Below, piece by piece: positions 33,985 through 43,912 of a DNA stretch of 64,000 bases. The stretch lies in the NCBI RefSeq assembly GCF_016863275.1, contig NZ_BOOO01000039.1:118904-182903 (forward strand). The letters run 5' to 3'. Position 1 is the stretch's first letter, and each line of letters starts with the position of its first letter. Origin of the DNA: Planotetraspora mira. GTDB lineage: Bacteria > Actinomycetota > Actinomycetes > Streptosporangiales > Streptosporangiaceae. The notes below the pieces were generated by a model. That model had not been told where the DNA came from. It did not search any database and was given only the letters and a program-made list of their open reading frames with translations. The position numbers were made by a program, and so were the translations under genes.

Positions 33985-34370
33985 TGAGCCGCGACGTCTA
34001 CGAATACGCCGTGATCCGCGTGATGCCCAGCGTCGAGCGCGGCGAGCTGGTCAACGCCGGGGTCATCGTCTACTGCCAGCCCCGCGGCTACCTCTGCGCC
34101 CGCGTGGAGCTCGATGAGGCCCGGCTGCTCTCCCTCTGCGCCACCGTCGACCTCCCCGGCGTACGGCACGCGCTCACGGCCTACGAGATCGCCTGCGGCG
34201 ACGACGTGGGCCCGCTGCGCAAGGAGTCGCTCGGCAACCGGTTCCGCTGGCTCACCGCGCCCAAGAGCACGATCGTGCAGACCGGCCCGGTGCACGCCGG
34301 ACTGACCGGCGATCCCGGAGCCGAGCTCGACCACCTCATGGGCAGGCTGGTCAGAACAGCACGGACATGA
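33984..34370 (+). CDS. DUF3037 protein
   Basis: This 128-residue DUF3037 protein has YEYAVIRVMPSVERGELVNAGVIVYCQ and ends in a helical tail. The function is unknown. The ATG overlaps the last base of the HipA-like stop codon, with GAGGGGG at ideal spacing, so the two are translationally coupled and the products probably act together. Its 3' end overlaps the convergent GNAT gene by 20 bp. Confidence 0.87.
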   Translation: MSRDVYEYAVIRVMPSVERGELVNAGVIVYCQPRGYLCARVELDEARLLSLCATVDLPGVRHALTAYEIACGDDVGPLRKESLGNRFRWLTAPKSTIVQTGPVHAGLTGDPGAELDHLMGRLVRTART

Positions 34371-35196
34371 ACGTGTCGACCTCACGGAAGCCGACCCGGC
34401 GGTAGGCCGCCCGGGCCGACAGGTTGTAGTCGTTGACGTAGAGCGTGACGAGGGGCGCGAAGTACTTCAGCGCCTGCTCGACCACGGTCGCCATGCCCGC
34501 GACGGCGTGGCCGCGCCCGCGGAAGTCGGGATGCACCCACACGCCTTGGACCTGGCACGCCTGGGGCGTGACCGCGCCGATCTCGGCCTTGAAGACGACC
34601 TGGCCGTCCTCGATCCGGGCGTAGGAGCGGCCGATGCGGATCAGCTCCGCGACCCTCGACCTGTACAGCGCCCCGCCGTCGCCGTTGTCCGGAGAGACGC
34701 CCACCTCCTCGGTGAACATGGCCACGCACGCCGGCAGCAGGGTGCCGAAATCCTCGGGTTTGACCCGCCGGACGAGAGGGTCGGGCTCGGCCGCGGGCGC
34801 CGAGGCGGTCGCCATGACGGGCTGAGCCCATCTGATCGCGCGGGCGCTCCCCCAGTGCGGCTCGAGGCGTTCCCACATCTGCTCGACCGCGGTGGCCGGC
34901 CCCACGATCGAAGAGCAGCGCCTGCCCTGCTTGCGCGCGCGGTCGGCGAACGCCTGTACGGCCTCCCGGCCGGCGTTGACCGGCACCAGGTTGGCACCGG
35001 CGTAACAGAGGGACACGAGCCCGCCACGCGGCCCGAAACCCCACATCTGACCGCCGAGGCGCCCGGGATTCAATCCCACGGTCCTGACCCGGGAGGCGAC
35101 GAAGACGTTGGCGACCGGATCAGCGTCGAGGAGCGCCAGCACCTCCTCGCGATCGTTGTCGTCGAGCACGCGCGACGCCGATGTACGCAGCATCAC
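34351..35196 (-). CDS. GNAT acetyltransferase (DUF4081 + GNAT)
   Basis: This 281-residue protein has an N-terminal DUF4081 region and a C-terminal GNAT domain with QGVWVHPDFRGRGHAVAGMATVVEQAL (acetyl-CoA loop RGRGHA). It matches the gene that normally follows ispG in mycobacteria (Rv2867c-like). Here an alpha/beta hydrolase separates it from ispG. The substrate is unknown. The start is GTG at 35196 or ATG at 35193. Confidence 0.9.
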   Translation of the reverse strand: MMLRTSASRVLDDNDREEVLALLDADPVANVFVASRVRTVGLNPGRLGGQMWGFGPRGGLVSLCYAGANLVPVNAGREAVQAFADRARKQGRRCSSIVGPATAVEQMWERLEPHWGSARAIRWAQPVMATASAPAAEPDPLVRRVKPEDFGTLLPACVAMFTEEVGVSPDNGDGGALYRSRVAELIRIGRSYARIEDGQVVFKAEIGAVTPQACQVQGVWVHPDFRGRGHAVAGMATVVEQALKYFAPLVTLYVNDYNLSARAAYRRVGFREVDTFMSVLF

Positions 35197-35283
35197 GGCC
35201 CAAGCCTACGCGAGCAGCCCGGCTTTTGAAGTTACCGATCAGACACGACCGGCCGCTCGCCTCCTTCGAACGCCCCAGGCGGC

Positions 35284-36897
35284 CTACCGGGCCGCGACCA
35301 CCGGGGAGCGCGCGGCCATCCGGCTCACCGGCCGGGGTTCGGGCTGGGCCGGGCAGGTGGCGTCCGTCCCGCGCGTGGCCCTCCGCTCCGGCGGCAGGCT
35401 CGTGTCCCGCAGATATGCGGCGAGGTGACGATCGACACACGGGTTGCCCGCGAGTGACACACCGTGATCTCCGCCACCTTCGGTGAGAAGCCGCGCGGTC
35501 GGGAAGAGCGCGCGCATGCTCAACGCCCCTTCGTACGGCGTGGCCGCGTCGTGCACCGACTGGATCAGCAGCACGGGAGGCACCTGCGAGGTCCCCACCT
35601 TGACCGGCGTTCCGCCGCGTTCGGGCCAGAACGCGCAGGGCAGGTTGTAGACCGCGTTGGGCCAGGCCATGAAGGGGGCCTTTTCATTGGCACTCGCCGT
35701 ATCGGCCCGCCACCGATCCCAGCTTCGCGGCCATACGGCGTCGCGACACTGGACGCCCAGATAGACGGCGTAGGAGTTCTCCTCCTTCGCGTCCACCTCG
35801 GACTCACTGTGGAACAGCGTCACCAGGCCTGCGGCGTCGGCCCTGAGCACGTAGTCGGAGAACGCCTGGGCGAGTCTCGGCCACAACCGGCTGGTATATC
35901 CGCCTGCCGTGTAGATGTCGTCCAGTTCGCTGGAGCCGACGACGCCTCCGGCGGGTTGCGCGTGGAGCCGGGCCCGCATGGCGTACCAGGCGAAGCTCAC
36001 GGCCGCCTGCGAGTGGCCCAGGCGGTACACGCTCTCGTTGCGCGCCACCCAGGACAGGAACTCCCTGTGGCGCCGGTCGAAGCTGAAGTCCTGGGCGATG
36101 TTCGCGTCGTACCAGACGCCCGCGGGATCGACCACGCTGTCGAGCACCAGACGGCGGACCCGCTGCGGGAACAACGTCGCGTAGACGGCCCCCAGGTACG
36201 TGCCGTACGAGTAGCCGAGATAACTGATCTTGTCCTCGCCCAGGGCCGCCCGGATCGAGTCCATGTCCCGTGCGGTGTTCTCGGTCGTGAGGTACGGCAG
36301 GAACCAGGCATACCGGTTGCCGCAACTCTGCGCGTAGTTCCGTGCCCGGGCGATCAGCACGTCCTCGTCGGACTGGACGCGCGGGATGTTGTCCGGACGT
36401 GGCGCGGCGTAGAAGCGCGTGGGATCGACGCAGCTCAGTGCGGGCTCACTGGCGCCCACCCCTCGGGGGTCGAAGCCGATCACGTCGAATCTCGCGGCCA
36501 CGTCCTTCGGCAGCGTGGCGGCCACGTACCTCGCCAGCGGCCGGCCGGACGCGCCGGGCCCGCCGGGGTTGACCAGCAGCACGCCGAGATGATTGCCGTC
36601 ACGGCTGGCCGAGCCCTTGACCCTGGTCAGGGCCAGCGAGATCTGCTGACCGAGCGGCTCGGAGTGGTCGAGCGGCACCCGCACCTGCGCGCACTCCACG
36701 GCGCCGGGCGGCGGATCCCGCCGTGGAATGGGCTGAGGCCCCGAGCTCAGGGCCGTGCCCAGCGGCGACGTCCTGTTCTGGTTGCACGCTCCCCAGACGA
36801 TCTCCCGGCCGGGCGCGGCCCGCGCCCCGTCCAGCCCGATCCCGAGCACGGCACCCAGCATCGCGACACCCGCGACCACTCCGACGACCCGCTTCAC
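35284..36897 (-). CDS. Secreted alpha/beta hydrolase, tripeptidyl aminopeptidase (TAP)-like
   Basis: This 537-residue secreted hydrolase has a signal peptide (VKRVVGVVAGVAMLGAVLGIGLDGARA), the nucleophile elbow GYSYGTYLG and the catalytic His in TEGGGDHGVSL within a TAP-like C-terminal domain. Relatives are mycelium-associated tripeptidyl aminopeptidases and lipases. The GTG at 36897 fits AGAGGGAG better than the GTG at 36918. On this strand TTTACA and TACACC 17 bp apart, about 90 bp upstream, may be its promoter. Confidence 0.88.
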   Translation of the reverse strand: MKRVVGVVAGVAMLGAVLGIGLDGARAAPGREIVWGACNQNRTSPLGTALSSGPQPIPRRDPPPGAVECAQVRVPLDHSEPLGQQISLALTRVKGSASRDGNHLGVLLVNPGGPGASGRPLARYVAATLPKDVAARFDVIGFDPRGVGASEPALSCVDPTRFYAAPRPDNIPRVQSDEDVLIARARNYAQSCGNRYAWFLPYLTTENTARDMDSIRAALGEDKISYLGYSYGTYLGAVYATLFPQRVRRLVLDSVVDPAGVWYDANIAQDFSFDRRHREFLSWVARNESVYRLGHSQAAVSFAWYAMRARLHAQPAGGVVGSSELDDIYTAGGYTSRLWPRLAQAFSDYVLRADAAGLVTLFHSESEVDAKEENSYAVYLGVQCRDAVWPRSWDRWRADTASANEKAPFMAWPNAVYNLPCAFWPERGGTPVKVGTSQVPPVLLIQSVHDAATPYEGALSMRALFPTARLLTEGGGDHGVSLAGNPCVDRHLAAYLRDTSLPPERRATRGTDATCPAQPEPRPVSRMAARSPVVAAR

Positions 36898-37019
36898 CGG
36901 CACGCTCCCTCTGCTCACACGGCAGAGGCCAGCTTCCCGGACGTGATCGTACGGCTACACCTCGCACACACGAACGGTTGACAAGGTGTAGCCAAGCGAT
37001 TGCGTACTGTAAATCAGTG

Positions 37020-38183
37020 TTATTGGACGACGACCTCGGGGCCGGGGGCGTCGTCGTCGAGGTCCACGTCGACGCCCATCTCTTCGGCCAGCCGCAGGGC
37101 CTCCTCGATGAGCGTCTCCACGATCTGCGACTCGGGGACCGTCTTGATGACCTCGCCCCTCACGAAGATCTGGCCCTTGCCGTTGCCGGAGGCGACGCCG
37201 AGGTCGGCCTCCCTGGCCTCGCCGGGCCCGTTGACGACGCACCCCATGACGGCGACCCGGAGCGGCACCTTGAGCCCCTCGAGGCCGGCCTGCACCTGCT
37301 CGGCGAGCGTGTAAACGTCGACCTGGGCCCGGCCGCAGGAGGGGCAGGAGACGATCTCCAGGCCGCGCTGCCGCAGGTTGAACGACTCCAGGATCTGGAT
37401 GCCCACCTTGACCTCCTCGACCGGAGGCGCGGACAGCGAGACGCGAATGGTGTCGCCGATCCCCTCCGCGAGCAGGGCGCCGAAGGCGACGGCCGACTTG
37501 ATGGTGCCCTGGAAGGCCGGCCCGGCCTCGGTCACGCCGAGGTGCAGCGGGTAGTCGCACCGCTGGGCCAGCAGGCGGTAGGCCTGGACCATCACGACGG
37601 GGTCGTTGTGCTTGACCGAGATCTTGATGTCGCGGAAGCCGTGCTCCTCGAACAGCGAGCACTCCCACAGCGCCGACTCGACCAGCGCCTCAGGGGTGGC
37701 CTTGCCGTACTTCTGGAGCAGGCGCGGGTCGAGCGAACCGGCGTTGACGCCGATCCTGATCGGGGTGCCGGCGGCCTGCGCGGCGCGGGCGATCTCGCCG
37801 ACCTTGTCGTCGAACTTCTTGATGTTGCCGGGGTTGACCCGGACCGCCGCGCAGCCGGCGTCGATCGCCGCGAAGACGTACTTCGGCTGGAAGTGGATGT
37901 CCGCGATGACGGGGATCTGCGACTTCTTCGCGATCATGGGAAGCGCGTCGGCGTCGTCCTGCGACGGGACGGCGACGCGCACGATCTGGCAACCGGACGC
38001 GGTGAGCGCGGCGATCTGCTGCAGCGTCGCGTTGACGTCGGAGGTGAGCGTGGTGGTCATCGACTGCACCGAGACCGGCGCGTCACCGCCGACCGGAACC
38101 GAGCCGACCATGATCTGACGGGACACCCTCCTCGAAGCGATCGGCTGGGATCTAACCGAAGGAATGCCGAGATCAACAGACAT
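37020..38183 (-). CDS. ispG: 4-hydroxy-3-methylbut-2-enyl-diphosphate synthase
   Basis: IspG (GcpE) reduces the cyclic diphosphate MEcPP to HMBPP in the MEP isoprenoid pathway using a [4Fe-4S] cluster. The 387 residues include the N-terminal TIM barrel ([34 protein letters not shown]) and the cluster cysteines in CPSCGR and [12 protein letters not shown]. Length is normal. The ATG has a GGGAC ribosome binding site. Dxr, another MEP enzyme, lies 2 kb upstream on the same strand, but intervening genes are transcribed otherwise. Confidence 0.97.
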   Translation of the reverse strand: MSVDLGIPSVRSQPIASRRVSRQIMVGSVPVGGDAPVSVQSMTTTLTSDVNATLQQIAALTASGCQIVRVAVPSQDDADALPMIAKKSQIPVIADIHFQPKYVFAAIDAGCAAVRVNPGNIKKFDDKVGEIARAAQAAGTPIRIGVNAGSLDPRLLQKYGKATPEALVESALWECSLFEEHGFRDIKISVKHNDPVVMVQAYRLLAQRCDYPLHLGVTEAGPAFQGTIKSAVAFGALLAEGIGDTIRVSLSAPPVEEVKVGIQILESFNLRQRGLEIVSCPSCGRAQVDVYTLAEQVQAGLEGLKVPLRVAVMGCVVNGPGEAREADLGVASGNGKGQIFVRGEVIKTVPESQIVETLIEEALRLAEEMGVDVDLDDDAPGPEVVVQ

Positions 38184-38379
38184 TTCAGTCCCTTTTGCAC
38201 TGGCTATCGGGCGACTTCATCAGTTTAGGCAATCCAGCGGGCGCGCTGAGCGGCAGCCGGGCGTCACAGGATGAAGGTTTCATCGCCGTTCATCCAGGCC
38301 ACCCGATCTGACCTGGGAGAACACCTAACGGCGCCCCGCCCCTGGCACTCCCGGTTCCTGTGCACGGGACCCGACCTGC

Positions 38380-38985
38380 TCAGCTCGGCCGGGCTCGAAG
38401 CCCTTCGCACACCACCGTGACGAGCCGGATCAGCGCGTCCCCGTGGGCGTCGTCGACCTCGCGCGAGAGACAGCCCGCCATGAGGGCTTTCACATCCGGA
38501 TACGTGATGTCGGCCCGCACCGCCCCCGACTCCTGCGCGCGGGCGAGCATGGTTCGCAGCCGGCCCGGCACGTCGTGGCCCGCCTCAGCGGCGGCGGTCT
38601 CCACGTCGTAGCCGGCGCCGGCCAGGGCTTCGGCCAGCCCACGGTGCTGCGCACCCTCGTGGACCAGCGTGGCGAAGAAGGTGAAGAACGCCGTTCCGGC
38701 GTCGTGGCCTTCGGCGAGCGCGTCCGCCTGGCCGCTGAGGTGCTCCATGCGGTCGAGCAGGATCGCCGCGAACAACTCCTCCTTCGTGGGGAAGTGGCGG
38801 CTGACGGTGCCGGTGCCCACGCCCGCGCGGCGGGCGATCTCGTGCACCGGCACGGACAGTCCCTCCGTCGCGAAGATCTCAGCCGCCACCTGCAGCACCC
38901 GGGCACGGTTGCGTCGGGCGTCGGCGCGCAGCGCCCTGCCGGGCTTCCGACCGTCGGCATCGGTCGCGGTGGGCTTGTCCGCCAT
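38380..38985 (-). CDS. TetR-family regulator
   Basis: This 201-residue TetR protein has an Arg/Lys-rich start and an HTH in AAEIFATEGLSVPVHEIARRAGVGTGTVSRHFPTKEELF. I chose the ATG at 38985, where the conserved domain begins soon after; an ATG at 39012 is also in frame. Two tandem operators lie between it and the divergent SDR gene. The pair occupies the dxr-ispG interval. Confidence 0.88.
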   Translation of the reverse strand: MADKPTATDADGRKPGRALRADARRNRARVLQVAAEIFATEGLSVPVHEIARRAGVGTGTVSRHFPTKEELFAAILLDRMEHLSGQADALAEGHDAGTAFFTFFATLVHEGAQHRGLAEALAGAGYDVETAAAEAGHDVPGRLRTMLARAQESGAVRADITYPDVKALMAGCLSREVDDAHGDALIRLVTVVCEGLRARPS

Positions 38986-39018
38986 CGCGGAGCCGTACCT
39001 CTCTCTCACCATCGACAA

Positions 39019-39066
39019 ACGGGATGGCCGTCCCGTATATTCAAGAAAACGGGATGGCAGTCCCGA
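39019..39066. promoter_or_regulatory. Two tandem TetR operators
   Basis: ACGGGATGGCCGTCCCGT (39019-39036) and ACGGGATGGCAGTCCCGA (39049-39066) start 30 bp apart; both have CGGGA/TCCCG arms. They lie between the divergent TetR and SDR genes and probably repress both. Confidence 0.85.
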
Positions 39067-39091
39067 TTATATCGGCGGATCGGAGCATCAG

Positions 39092-40054
39092 ATGACCCCG
39101 AGCACGAGGCGGCGCTGGACGTCCGCCGACATACCCGGCCAGCGAGGACGCACCGCCGTGATCACCGGAGCGAACACGGGGATCGGCTTCGAGACCGCCA
39201 AGCTGCTCGCCGAGCACGGCGCCACCGTGATCCTGGCCTGCCGGAACGCGGGCAAGGCGGCGGAGGCCGCGGCCCGTATCACCGCCTCGGTGCCGGATTC
39301 GACGGTCCACACGCTGCAACTCGACCTGGCGTCACTGCCCTCCGTCCGGAGCGCCGCCGAACAGCTCAGGGCCGGCCACCCCCGGGTCGACCTGCTCATC
39401 AACAATGCGGGCGGGGTCAGGCCGCGGTACGCGGTCACCGAGGACGGCTTCGAGTCGACCTTCGCCACCAACCACCTCGGCCCGTTCGCCTTCACCGGGC
39501 TGGTCCTGGACCGGCTGCTGGCCGTACCCGGGTCCCGGGTCGTCACGGTGAGCAGCATCGGGCATCGGCGAGGAGCCGTCGACTTCGACGACCTGAACTT
39601 CACCCGCGGGTACCGGTACACGCACGCGTACTTCCAGGCCAAGCTGGCGAACCTCATGTTCACCTATGAACTGCAACGGCGGCTGGCGGCGGCCGGTGCG
39701 CCGACCGTCGCGGTGGCCGCCCACCCCGGCAACGCGCGCACCGAGTTCGGCCGGGAGATGCCCCTCCCGGTCAGAGTCCTGATGCGCCCCCAGTTCCGGA
39801 TGCTCACCTGGTGGCTGATGCAGAGTCCGCAGGTGGCGGCCTTGGCCGCCGTACGCGCCGCGGTCGACCCGGATGTGCGTGGCGGCGACTACTACGGCCC
39901 GCCGGGCCGAGCTCAGTTCACCGGGCATCCCGCCCGCGTCCAGTCCAGCGCCGCCTCCTACGACATCGCGGCACAACGCCGCCTATGGCAGGAGTCCGAG
40001 CGGCTGACCGGCGTCACCTATCCGGTCGGGGCGGCACGTGTCGTACCGTCCTGA
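39092..40054 (+). CDS. Short-chain dehydrogenase, WWOX/retinol-dehydrogenase-like
   Basis: This 320-residue classical SDR has cofactor motif TGANTGIG (about residues 25-32), the NNAG motif (LLINNAGG), catalytic Ser in VVTVSSIG and the YFQAK catalytic Tyr/Lys. The length and C-terminal extension fit retinol-dehydrogenase/WW-domain oxidoreductase-like SDRs that reduce lipophilic carbonyls. The start has CGGAG at six bases. The divergent TetR with tandem operators is its likely repressor. Confidence 0.92.
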   Translation: MTPSTRRRWTSADIPGQRGRTAVITGANTGIGFETAKLLAEHGATVILACRNAGKAAEAAARITASVPDSTVHTLQLDLASLPSVRSAAEQLRAGHPRVDLLINNAGGVRPRYAVTEDGFESTFATNHLGPFAFTGLVLDRLLAVPGSRVVTVSSIGHRRGAVDFDDLNFTRGYRYTHAYFQAKLANLMFTYELQRRLAAAGAPTVAVAAHPGNARTEFGREMPLPVRVLMRPQFRMLTWWLMQSPQVAALAAVRAAVDPDVRGGDYYGPPGRAQFTGHPARVQSSAASYDIAAQRRLWQESERLTGVTYPVGAARVVPS

Positions 40055-40138
40055 CCGCTGCTTCCTCCCGGCTCCCGCTCCCGGCCGATCGACGGCGACG
40101 ACCACTGAGGGAGCCGGCGCACGACTCGTCGGCGGGGC

Positions 40139-41317
40139 TCAGGCGGTCGTCAGCTCGGCGGCGCGCGACCTGGCCCAGGAGTCGGCCGCGAGGACCTCCT
40201 CGACCGACGACGCGGGGCCCGCGGAATGCTCGGCGACGACCCGCTCCACGGTGTCGACGATGCCGAGGAACGGCAGGCCCCCCTTGAGGAAGGACTCCAC
40301 GCACACCTCGTTGGCCGCGTTGTAGACCGCGGGAGCCGTACCGCCCAGGGTGCCGACGTGGCGGGCCAGCGCCACCGCCGGGAACGCCTCGTCGTCGAGC
40401 GGATCGAAGGTCCAGGTGTGGGCGGTCGTCCAGTCGACCGCCGGGGACGCGCCGGGGACGCGGTCGGGGAAGCCCAGGGCCAGGGAGATCGGCAGCCGCA
40501 TGTCCGGCGGACTCGCCTGGGCGATCGTCGAGCCGTCGGTGAACTCCACCATCGAGTGGATCATCGACTGAGGATGGACCACGACCTCGATCCGGTCGAA
40601 GCCGATGTCGAACAGCAGGTGCGCCTCGATGACCTCGAGCCCCTTGTTGACCAGGGTGGCCGAGTTCACGGTGATCACGGGGCCCATGCTCCACGTCGGG
40701 TGGTTGAGCGCCATCTCCGGCGTCACGTCGCCCAGTTCCGCCCGCGTCCTGCCGCGGAACGGGCCGCCGCTCGCCGTCACGATCAGGCGTCGTACGGCTT
40801 TCGCCTCAGCCCCGGCCGGGCCCGCCGCCCACAGGCACTGGGCCAGGGCGGAGTGCTCGGAGTCGACGGGCAGCAGCCGCCCCGGAGCCGCCAGGCGTTT
40901 CACCAGCGGCCCACCGATGATCAGCGATTCCTTGTTGGCGAGGGCGAGCACCCGCCCCGCCTCGAGCGCCGCGAGCGTGGAGGTCAGCCCGAGCGCCCCG
41001 GTGATCCCGTTCAGCACCACGTCGCAGGACCACGCGGCCAGTTCGGCCACTCCCTCGGGGCCGGCGAGGATCTTGGGCCGGGCGCCGTGCGCCGCGAGCG
41101 CCTCCGTGAGCGCCGGCACGGCTCCCGTGTCCGCGACGGCGACCGCCTCGACGCCGTACGCAGCCGCCTGGCGGGCGAGCAGATCCACCCTGCCGCCTCC
41201 GGCCGCCAGCCCCACCACCCGGAACCGGTCCGCCGCACGGGCCACGACATCGAGCGCCTGAGTGCCGATGGAGCCCGTCGAGCCGAGCACCACGATCGAC
41301 CGTGATTGGGAAGTCAC
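40139..41317 (-). CDS. dxr: 1-deoxy-D-xylulose-5-phosphate reductoisomerase
   Basis: Dxr converts DXP to MEP in isoprenoid synthesis using NADPH and a divalent metal. Visible are the NADPH motif [23 protein letters not shown], the metal/substrate segment [21 protein letters not shown], and [28 protein letters not shown]. The GTG at 41317 gives a normal N-terminus; a GTG at 41350 would add 11 residues. The usual downstream neighbour, the site-2 protease gene, is absent. Confidence 0.95.
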   Translation of the reverse strand: MTSQSRSIVVLGSTGSIGTQALDVVARAADRFRVVGLAAGGGRVDLLARQAAAYGVEAVAVADTGAVPALTEALAAHGARPKILAGPEGVAELAAWSCDVVLNGITGALGLTSTLAALEAGRVLALANKESLIIGGPLVKRLAAPGRLLPVDSEHSALAQCLWAAGPAGAEAKAVRRLIVTASGGPFRGRTRAELGDVTPEMALNHPTWSMGPVITVNSATLVNKGLEVIEAHLLFDIGFDRIEVVVHPQSMIHSMVEFTDGSTIAQASPPDMRLPISLALGFPDRVPGASPAVDWTTAHTWTFDPLDDEAFPAVALARHVGTLGGTAPAVYNAANEVCVESFLKGGLPFLGIVDTVERVVAEHSAGPASSVEEVLAADSWARSRAAELTTA

Positions 41318-41429
41318 CTTCCCATTGTCCCCGAGGGTCGGGCCGCCCACAGCACAGTCGAAGCCGGGCAGTGCGGGATTTACCGAAAGTAGTCACGTGA
41401 CCACCGATGGTGGTCCAGACTCGGGTGCC

Positions 41430-42860
41430 ATGACTCCGAGCCTCCCCCTGCTTGCCGTCGTCACCCTGGCCGCCGGGCTCCTGACAACTCCCGCAGGTCA
41501 GGGAGATCCTGTGACGGACATCGTGGAACACGCCGTGGCGCCGGCGCTCGGCGGTTACTGGACTCCTGAGCGGATGGCGCGGGCGGTCCCGATCGACCTG
41601 CTCCCCGCGATCGGCGACGTCGGCGGGGCCGGGAAGATCGGCGGAGTGACCCGGGGCGTGCTGCCCACACCCGGCGAAACCGGCCACGGCCCGGCCGCCA
41701 TCCTGCCGGCACCCGCCGGAGCCGGCGAAAGCCCGGCCGCGATCCTGCCGGCGCCCGTCGGATCGCTCGCCGACGGGCTGAACGATCCGGGCAAGGCGCT
41801 CCCCACCCGTGACCTCGCCGCCCGGGCGAAGGAGCTCACCACCCCGGAGAAGACCACGCGGGAGAAGACCGGCCCGGCGCAGAACCCGGGGAGGACGCTC
41901 CCCACCCCGGGACGGGCGCTCACCGGCCCGGTGAAGAAGCTCACCGCCCAGGGACAGGCGCTCACCGATCCGGATCTCCTCGCGGCGGGCCGGCCGCTGC
42001 CGCTTCCCGCGAAGTTCCTGCGCGACCGGGGCGGGCCCGCCCCCCGGCAGGTGAAGCCCGGGGGCGCCCTGCGGCGCGGCCTGGCCGTGCCCGGTGGGGC
42101 GATGCGTGACAGCGACCAGGCCGCACGCCTGAGGCAGTCCAAATCCACCCGGCAGGCCATCGCGGCCCCGGCGTCCACCACGAACGGCTCGCACTGGGGA
42201 TCGGGCGGATCGGTGACCAGGACGACCGGCCGGGTGTTCCTCACGATGAAGGGCGTCGACTTCGTGTGCTCGGCCAGCGCCGTGCGCAGCGACAACCGCG
42301 ACGTGGTCGTCACCGCGGGCCACTGCGTCAAGGACGGCGCGGGGCCCTGGGCCGAGAACTGGACCTTCGTCCCGGGCTACCAGGGCGGGCGGCAGCCGTA
42401 CGGCGCCTTCTCCGCCCGGCGGATGTTCGTGCCCGGGCCGTGGTCGCGAGGCGGCGACGACGACTACGACGTGGGCATGGTGGCGGTGACCCGCCACGGC
42501 GCACGGCACCTGACCGACCTGGTAGGCGGCCAGGAGATCGGTTTCTTCCCCAAGCGCGGCGTGCGCACCTACGGCTTCGGGTTCCCCGCCGACCCGCCCT
42601 ACGACGGCGAGCACCTGCTGTACTGCGCGGGCGCCGTGCACGGCGACCCGCAGGGCCAGACCCAGGATCAGGGTCTGCGCTGCGATCTGACGGCGGGCGC
42701 GAGCGGCGGCCCGTGGCTCACCGACTTCGATCCGGCGACGGGCCGCGGCACGCTCACCTCGGTGAGCAGCTTCAAGTACAGCAACGACCGCGGCACGATG
42801 TACGGGCCCTACTTCAGCACCGCCACCCAGGACCTGTTCCGGCTGGCCGAGGGCGCCTGA
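41430..42860 (+). CDS. Secreted trypsin-like serine protease
   Basis: This 476-residue exported protease begins with a signal peptide (MTPSLPLLAVVTLAAGLLTTPAGQ). A long Pro/Gly/Ala-rich pro-region (about residues 30-250) precedes a chymotrypsin/V8-type domain with His in VVVTAGHCVKDG, Asp in DDDYDVGMVAV and Ser in LTAGASGGPWLTD. A GTG 33 bp upstream is in frame but the ATG begins the signal sequence. The large pro-region may be a wall-spanning or inhibitory segment. Confidence 0.92.
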   Translation: MTPSLPLLAVVTLAAGLLTTPAGQGDPVTDIVEHAVAPALGGYWTPERMARAVPIDLLPAIGDVGGAGKIGGVTRGVLPTPGETGHGPAAILPAPAGAGESPAAILPAPVGSLADGLNDPGKALPTRDLAARAKELTTPEKTTREKTGPAQNPGRTLPTPGRALTGPVKKLTAQGQALTDPDLLAAGRPLPLPAKFLRDRGGPAPRQVKPGGALRRGLAVPGGAMRDSDQAARLRQSKSTRQAIAAPASTTNGSHWGSGGSVTRTTGRVFLTMKGVDFVCSASAVRSDNRDVVVTAGHCVKDGAGPWAENWTFVPGYQGGRQPYGAFSARRMFVPGPWSRGGDDDYDVGMVAVTRHGARHLTDLVGGQEIGFFPKRGVRTYGFGFPADPPYDGEHLLYCAGAVHGDPQGQTQDQGLRCDLTAGASGGPWLTDFDPATGRGTLTSVSSFKYSNDRGTMYGPYFSTATQDLFRLAEGA

Positions 42861-42895
42861 CCAGGTCGTCCCGGGCCAGGCGCGCCGCTCGTCGG

Positions 42896-43825
42896 CTAGG
42901 CGAGCGGATTCAGCGGCTCGGCGTTGTCCTCGTCGACGATGTCGACGGCCGACCTGACGATGGCGGGGTCGGGCATTCCGACAACCGACAGGTCCTTGTC
43001 CTCGTACTCGAAGAGCGACAACACATACCGCATGGCCTCCAGGCGGCCACGCTTCTTGTCGTTGCTCTTGATGATCGTCCAGGGCGCGTCGGCCGTGTCG
43101 GTGTTGAGGAAGATGTCCTCCTTGGCACGGGTGTAGTCGTCCCAGAGATCGAGTGACGCGATGTCCATCGGGGAGAGCTTCCACTGCCTGACCGGGTCGA
43201 CCTGGCGGATCACGAACCTGGTCCGCTGCTCGGCCCGCGACACGGAGAACCAGAGCTTGACCAGGTGGATCCCGTCGCGCACGAGCATCCGCTCGAACTG
43301 CGGCGCCTGGTTCATGAACTCCACGTACTCCTCATGGCTGCAAAAGCCCATGACCCGCTCGACCCCGGCCCGGTTGTACCAGGATCGGTCGAACATCACG
43401 ATCTCCCCCGCGGCCGGGAGGTGGTTGACGTAACGCTGGAAGTACCACTGCGTGCGCTCGCGCTCGGAGGGCTTCTCCAGCGCGACGACCTTGGCGCCTC
43501 GTGGGTTGAGGTGCTCCATGAACCGCTTGATCGTGCCGCCCTTGCCTGCCGCGTCCCGGCCCTCGAAGAGGATCACCAGCCGGCCGCCGGTGTCCTTCAG
43601 CCAGTACTGCAGCTTGAGCAACTCGATCTGGAGCAGTCGCTTGTCGCGGTCGTAGTCGGACCTGGGCAGCCGCTCCTTGTAGGGGTAGTGCTCGCGCCAG
43701 GTGTCCACGGGCCGCCCGTCGGCGCGCACGAGGACGGGATCGTCGTCATCGTTGTCCACCACCGTCAGCCCGGGCGTACGGCGCAGCAGTTCCCAGTCGC
43801 CCACCGGGTCCGGCAGCTCGGTCAT
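42896..43825 (-). CDS. ppk2: Polyphosphate kinase 2
   Basis: This 309-residue PPK2-family enzyme transfers phosphate between polyphosphate and nucleotides. Walker A is at residues 89-97 (GRDAAGKGG), Walker B is IVMFDRSWYNRAG, and the lid region is VRQWKLSPMDIASLDLWDDYTRAKED. One domain and this length fit class I PPK2, making GTP or ATP from GDP or ADP. It lies downstream of a PiT phosphate carrier on the same strand, linking phosphate uptake and polyphosphate. Confidence 0.94.
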   Translation of the reverse strand: MTELPDPVGDWELLRRTPGLTVVDNDDDDPVLVRADGRPVDTWREHYPYKERLPRSDYDRDKRLLQIELLKLQYWLKDTGGRLVILFEGRDAAGKGGTIKRFMEHLNPRGAKVVALEKPSERERTQWYFQRYVNHLPAAGEIVMFDRSWYNRAGVERVMGFCSHEEYVEFMNQAPQFERMLVRDGIHLVKLWFSVSRAEQRTRFVIRQVDPVRQWKLSPMDIASLDLWDDYTRAKEDIFLNTDTADAPWTIIKSNDKKRGRLEAMRYVLSLFEYEDKDLSVVGMPDPAIVRSAVDIVDEDNAEPLNPLA

Positions 43826-43912
43826 GTCCAAACATCTCCTGACCTCGGAAGTCCCGCAGAAGTTGGTGAGACTACACAACCATCTCAAACAGGAGATTGC
43901 GGGAGAGCACCG

